Part shown: positions 7,606 through 10,257 of the stretch, in pieces
Layout: the number at the start of each line of letters is the position of its first letter
Position numbering within the stretch: position 1 is the stretch's first letter
NCBI GenBank assembly: GCA_002733485.1
Contig: NVVU01000020.1
Location: 28,230 to 38,486 of the forward strand
Reading direction: 5' to 3'
Origin: Robiginitomaculum sp.
GTDB taxonomy: Bacteria > Pseudomonadota > Alphaproteobacteria > Caulobacterales > Maricaulaceae
Length of the DNA stretch: 10,257 nt
Translations under genes and position numbers: made by a program
Notes under the pieces: generated by a model
Database searches by the model: none
The model's input: only the letters and a program-made list of their open reading frames with translations
What the model was told of the DNA's origin: nothing

Positions 7606-8698
7606 CAACAACTATCAGGGCAATCAGCGGCCAGATGTCGGCAATAAGGTCACTGTGGGTGGAGCCTTTGAGCATTATGCCGCGCACCAGGCGCATATAA
7701 TGAGTGGCAGGTAATACCTCGCCAATGGCCTGGGCCCAGCCCGGCATGCCCCGAAACGGAAACATGAAGCCCGACAGCAGGATTTGCGGCAGCAACAGAA
7801 ACACCATCATCTGCATGGCCTGCATTTGCGTGCGCGCCACCGTGGAAAACAAAAAACCGATGAGCAGATTGACCACGATATAGAGCGTGGAAATCCAGAA
7901 AAACAAAAGCCGCGATCCCTCAAAGGGAATATCAAACAATATCCGTCCGGCGTTCAGCACCACAATAATCTGGATATAACCCACCAGTACATAAGGCAGC
8001 ACCTTGCCGATCATCACCTCCAGAGGACGCGCCGGCATGGCCAGCAGGTTTTCCATGGTGCCGCGCTCGGTCTCCCGGGTCAGCGCCACTGCGGTCATCA
8101 AGGTCATGGTCATGGTCAGGATAATGCCCAGCAAGCCCGGAATAATGTTGTATTGGGTTATGCCCGCCGGGTTATAGCGTCGTTGCAGTACTACCTCCAC
8201 CGGCGGCGGCCCGGTGGCCAAGGTGGCAAGGGCGGTGGAAAATTCGCGGCGCAGGCCGGTATTGATAATCTCGCCCGCCGCCGCCAGCGCGCCCGAGGCC
8301 GCTGAGGGATCGGTGGCATCGGCGATAATGAGCATTTGCGGGCGGGTGCCCCGGGCTATATCGCGGCCAAAATGTTCCGGGATTTCAAATATAAAATTGA
8401 TCTTGCCCGCCAACATGGCTTTTTCGGCCTCTTCGGGGGTTTGCGGGGCCATCACAAAATCCACATAGGTGGAATTGGCAAAGGCCGTGACCACCGATCT
8501 TGAGAAGGCGGAATGATCCCGGTCAATAATGGCCGATGGCAAATGCCGCGGATCGGAATTGATGGCAAAGGAAAATAAAATCAATTGCAGAACCGGTATA
8601 CCGATCATCATAGCGAAGGTCATGCGATCGCGCCGCATCTGAATGAATTCCTTGGTCAGGATGGCGCTAATCCGAGCAAGGGAAAAACCGCTTCTCAT
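7562..8698 (-). CDS. ABC-2 type permease of a YbhS/YbhR-like exporter
   Basis: This 378-residue inner-membrane protein is the channel subunit of an ABC exporter. One hydrophobic helix at about 28-47 is followed by a large extracytoplasmic domain (about 50-180), then five helices at about 184-206, 234-252, 264-287, 295-316 and 352-371, the layout of the ABC2_membrane_3 family. Recognisable family motifs are LTKEFIQMRRDRMTFAMM at 14-31, RYNPAGITQYNIIPGLLG at 174-191, and ETERGTMENLLAMPARPLEV at 209-228, the latter being the coupling region. The start codon overlaps the ATPase stop by ATGA, and AAGGA (8708-8712 on the + strand) lies 9 bases before it. In E. coli YbhFSR two such permeases occur; here only one is seen, and it is the last gene of the cassette. 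Substrate unknown; drugs or hydrophobic compounds are possible by analogy only. Confidence 0.88.
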   Translation of the reverse strand: MRSGFSLARISAILTKEFIQMRRDRMTFAMMIGIPVLQLILFSFAINSDPRHLPSAIIDRDHSAFSRSVVTAFANSTYVDFVMAPQTPEEAEKAMLAGKINFIFEIPEHFGRDIARGTRPQMLIIADATDPSAASGALAAAGEIINTGLRREFSTALATLATGPPPVEVVLQRRYNPAGITQYNIIPGLLGIILTMTMTLMTAVALTRETERGTMENLLAMPARPLEVMIGKVLPYVLVGYIQIIVVLNAGRILFDIPFEGSRLLFFWISTLYIVVNLLIGFLFSTVARTQMQAMQMMVFLLLPQILLSGFMFPFRGMPGWAQAIGEVLPATHYMRLVRGIMLKGSTHSDLIADIWPLIALIVVVSALALARYRRTLD

Positions 8699-9642
8699 GC
8701 GAAATTATCCTTCACTTCTTTCATCAAATGGATGAAGGCCTCTTCCAACCCGCTGGTGATCGGGGTCCAGACCAGCTCTTTATGATCGCGCCAGGGGGCG
8801 ATAGCGGCTTCCAGGACGGCTTGATCCGGCCCGCTGATATGCAGCGAAGTGCCAAAGCGCGCCACCTGTTCAACCCCCGACGTGGATTTTAAGGCTTTGG
8901 AGAGCGCGCCCAGTCCTGGCCCTTCGACCTTCCAGGTGCTCAGGCCGATCTTGCTGGCGATCTCGCCAGACGGCCCATCAATCAGCTTTTTTCCATAGGC
9001 GATATAGGCGATAAAATCGCATTGCACCGCTTCGTCCATATAATGGGTGCTGACCAAAACGGTCACGCCCTGATCCGACAGATCATGAATGGTTTCCCAG
9101 AACTCGCGCCGGGCTTTGGGGTCCACACCGGCGGTTGGCTCGTCCAGTAATAAGAGTTTGGGGTCGTGCAGCATGCAGGCAGAGAGGGCCAGACGCTGTT
9201 TCCATCCCCCCGACAGCGTGCCGGCCAATTGGTTTTTACGCTCATAAAGCCCCAGCGACTTCAACGCCGTCTTCACACGGTCTTTGCGATTATCTAGGCC
9301 ATACATGCGGGCCACAAAATCCAGGTTTTCGGCAATGGTGAGATCTTCCCACAGCGAAAAACGCTGGGTCATATAGCCGACCTGGGTTTTGATTCGGTCG
9401 GATTGTTCAATCACGTCCCACCCCAGACAGGTACCCGAGCCCCCTTCGGGCTTTAACAAGCCGCATATCATGCGCAAGGTTGTGGTTTTTCCTGATCCAT
9501 TGGGACCCAAAAATCCATAGACCGCGCCCTTTGGCACCCGCAGATCGAAATGATCGACCACCGTTCGCTGGCCATAAATTTTGGTCAGGCCTTTAACATC
9601 AATCACAAGCGATGCGCCGGATATGTCTGTATTCAGGCTCAT
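8695..9642 (-). CDS. ABC transporter ATP-binding protein (YbhF-like, single nucleotide-binding domain)
   Basis: This 315-residue cytoplasmic ATPase would drive the permease encoded just downstream. The nucleotide-binding domain fills about residues 13-235: Walker A GPNGSGKT at 46-53, Q-loop Gln93 in GYMTQRFSLWEDLT, signature LSGGWKQR at 143-150, Walker B LLLLDEP with Asp167 and Glu168, D-loop AGVD at 171-174 and H-loop His200 in VSTHYMDEA. All catalytic residues are intact. The sequence GYMTQRFSLWEDLTIAEN is typical of the YbhF/CcmA-like drug exporter group. The C-terminal 80 residues are an accessory domain often found in this group. E. coli YbhF carries two fused ATPase domains; this protein has one. 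It overlaps the fusion protein gene and the permease gene by 4 bases each. No clear Shine-Dalgarno is seen before the ATG, which fits translational coupling to the upstream gene. Confidence 0.92.
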   Translation of the reverse strand: MSLNTDISGASLVIDVKGLTKIYGQRTVVDHFDLRVPKGAVYGFLGPNGSGKTTTLRMICGLLKPEGGSGTCLGWDVIEQSDRIKTQVGYMTQRFSLWEDLTIAENLDFVARMYGLDNRKDRVKTALKSLGLYERKNQLAGTLSGGWKQRLALSACMLHDPKLLLLDEPTAGVDPKARREFWETIHDLSDQGVTVLVSTHYMDEAVQCDFIAYIAYGKKLIDGPSGEIASKIGLSTWKVEGPGLGALSKALKSTSGVEQVARFGTSLHISGPDQAVLEAAIAPWRDHKELVWTPITSGLEEAFIHLMKEVKDNFA

Positions 9643-10257
9643 GGCAAGGTGACCAGAACAGGTTGCCCGGGATGAAACCTTGCCGGATCATCGGGCAGCA
9701 CTTCGGCCATGAAGACCAGTTTTTGGCGTTCTTTTTCCGTAAAGATCACCGGCGGTGTAAATTCGGCCCCCTCTGCAATAAAAATAATGCGCCCCTCGCG
9801 CGCGGTTTTGCATCCATCACAGGTAAGCTGCACCCTCTCGCCAACTTTGATAGTGCCCAATATTCTTTCCGGTATAAAAAACCGGATGCGCAACTGCGCA
9901 GGCGGCAACAGCGCCAATACCGGCTGCGTTGGGCCAGCAATTTCACCCACCCGCCGGATCAGGCTTTGCACGGATCCGGCCATCGGGGCCAGCACCTGTA
10001 AATCATTCAGTGCCTTTTCCGCCTGTGCCACCAAGGCTTCCTGACGACGTGCCTCTTCGGCGGCCGCCGCAATGGCGTCTTTGCGCGCCGGGGCACGGAT
10101 CAGCTCCAATCTCGCTTCTTCTGCACGCAAGGCAGCCCTGGCCTGATCCAGCAAGGAAACATCCTGATCCAGACGGGATTGCGGAGCCTGCCCCTTTTGC
10201 ACCAGTACTGCTGAGCGCTGCTGGTTATCTTGCGCCAGCTTCAGGGCGGCCCTGGCC
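9639..10257 (-). CDS. HlyD/YbhG-type membrane fusion protein, C-terminal part (start outside window)
   Basis: The frame stays open through the right edge, so these are the last 205 residues of a periplasmic adaptor protein; the GTG at 10202 is internal. Residues 1 to about 85 are an Ala/Glu/Arg-rich alpha-helical hairpin (coiled coil). LQVLAPMAGSVQSL at about 87-100 is the second half of the lipoyl domain, followed by a beta-barrel region with FIPERILGTIKVGERVQL. The stretch CDGC at 146-149 and the segment EFTPPVIFTEKERQKLVFMA at about 165-184 are typical of the YbhG-like branch. The missing N-terminal part would hold the membrane anchor or signal peptide. It would link the inner-membrane ABC pump to an outer-membrane channel. 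The stop overlaps the ATPase start as ATGA, so it is the first visible gene of the leftward exporter operon. Confidence 0.9.
   Translation of the reverse strand, partial: ARAALKLAQDNQQRSAVLVQKGQAPQSRLDQDVSLLDQARAALRAEEARLELIRAPARKDAIAAAAEEARRQEALVAQAEKALNDLQVLAPMAGSVQSLIRRVGEIAGPTQPVLALLPPAQLRIRFFIPERILGTIKVGERVQLTCDGCKTAREGRIIFIAEGAEFTPPVIFTEKERQKLVFMAEVLPDDPARFHPGQPVLVTLP

Noticed and set aside
7784..8305. Open frame of 173 codons on the + strand opposite the ABC permease
   Set aside because: The product is a low-complexity Gln/His/Arg-rich sequence with no domain, and the opposite strand encodes a clear ABC-2 permease.
1..10257. CRISPR arrays, tRNA or rRNA genes, insertion sequences and phage attachment sites
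   Set aside because: Reading both strands I found no repeat-spacer pattern, no tRNA-like folds, no transposase motifs and no terminal inverted repeats; almost all bases are accounted for by conserved genes.

Overview
The window reads as part of an alphaproteobacterial chromosome. The order cpaC-cpaD-cpaE-cpaF-tadB-tadC, the presence of a CpaD-family lipoprotein (mostly alphaproteobacterial) and the moderately high GC content all point that way. I cannot name the genus. Coding density is very high: almost every base belongs to one of ten genes, and the longest non-coding stretch is about 156 bases.

Bases 1-6375 (+ strand) hold the core of a Tad/Flp (type IVc) pilus operon: the 3' part of the outer-membrane secretin CpaC, the lipoprotein CpaD, the ParA/MinD-like positioning ATPase CpaE, the motor ATPase CpaF, and the two inner-membrane platform proteins TadB and TadC. 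The genes are separated by 0 to 35 bases, so they are probably co-transcribed and partly translationally coupled. Together they would make the envelope-spanning machine: CpaF powers the TadB/TadC platform, CpaE places it in the cell, and CpaC with CpaD forms the outer-membrane exit. The pilin, prepilin peptidase and CpaB would be expected upstream of the window. TadD and the pseudopilin genes do not follow tadC here.

Bases 6376-6531 are a short intergenic junction with no convincing terminator or promoter. Bases 6532-7605 (+) encode a polytopic WecA/MraY-family sugar-phosphate transferase that would start assembly of a polyprenyl-linked glycan. Its exact sugar is not readable from the sequence.

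Bases 7562-10257 (- strand) hold a three-gene export cassette: a HlyD-type membrane fusion protein (N terminus beyond the right edge), an ABC ATPase and an ABC-2 permease of the YbhG/YbhF/YbhS-R kind. Both internal junctions are 4-base ATGA overlaps, so this is a tight operon transcribed leftward. Its last gene overlaps the 3' end of the glycosyltransferase gene by 44 bases, tail to tail.

No clear undescribed system is visible. The points most worth a second look are the degenerate receiver domain and lysine-less P-loop of CpaE, the convergent coding overlap, the reduced (single ATPase, single permease) layout of the exporter, and the truncated-looking end of the Tad operon.
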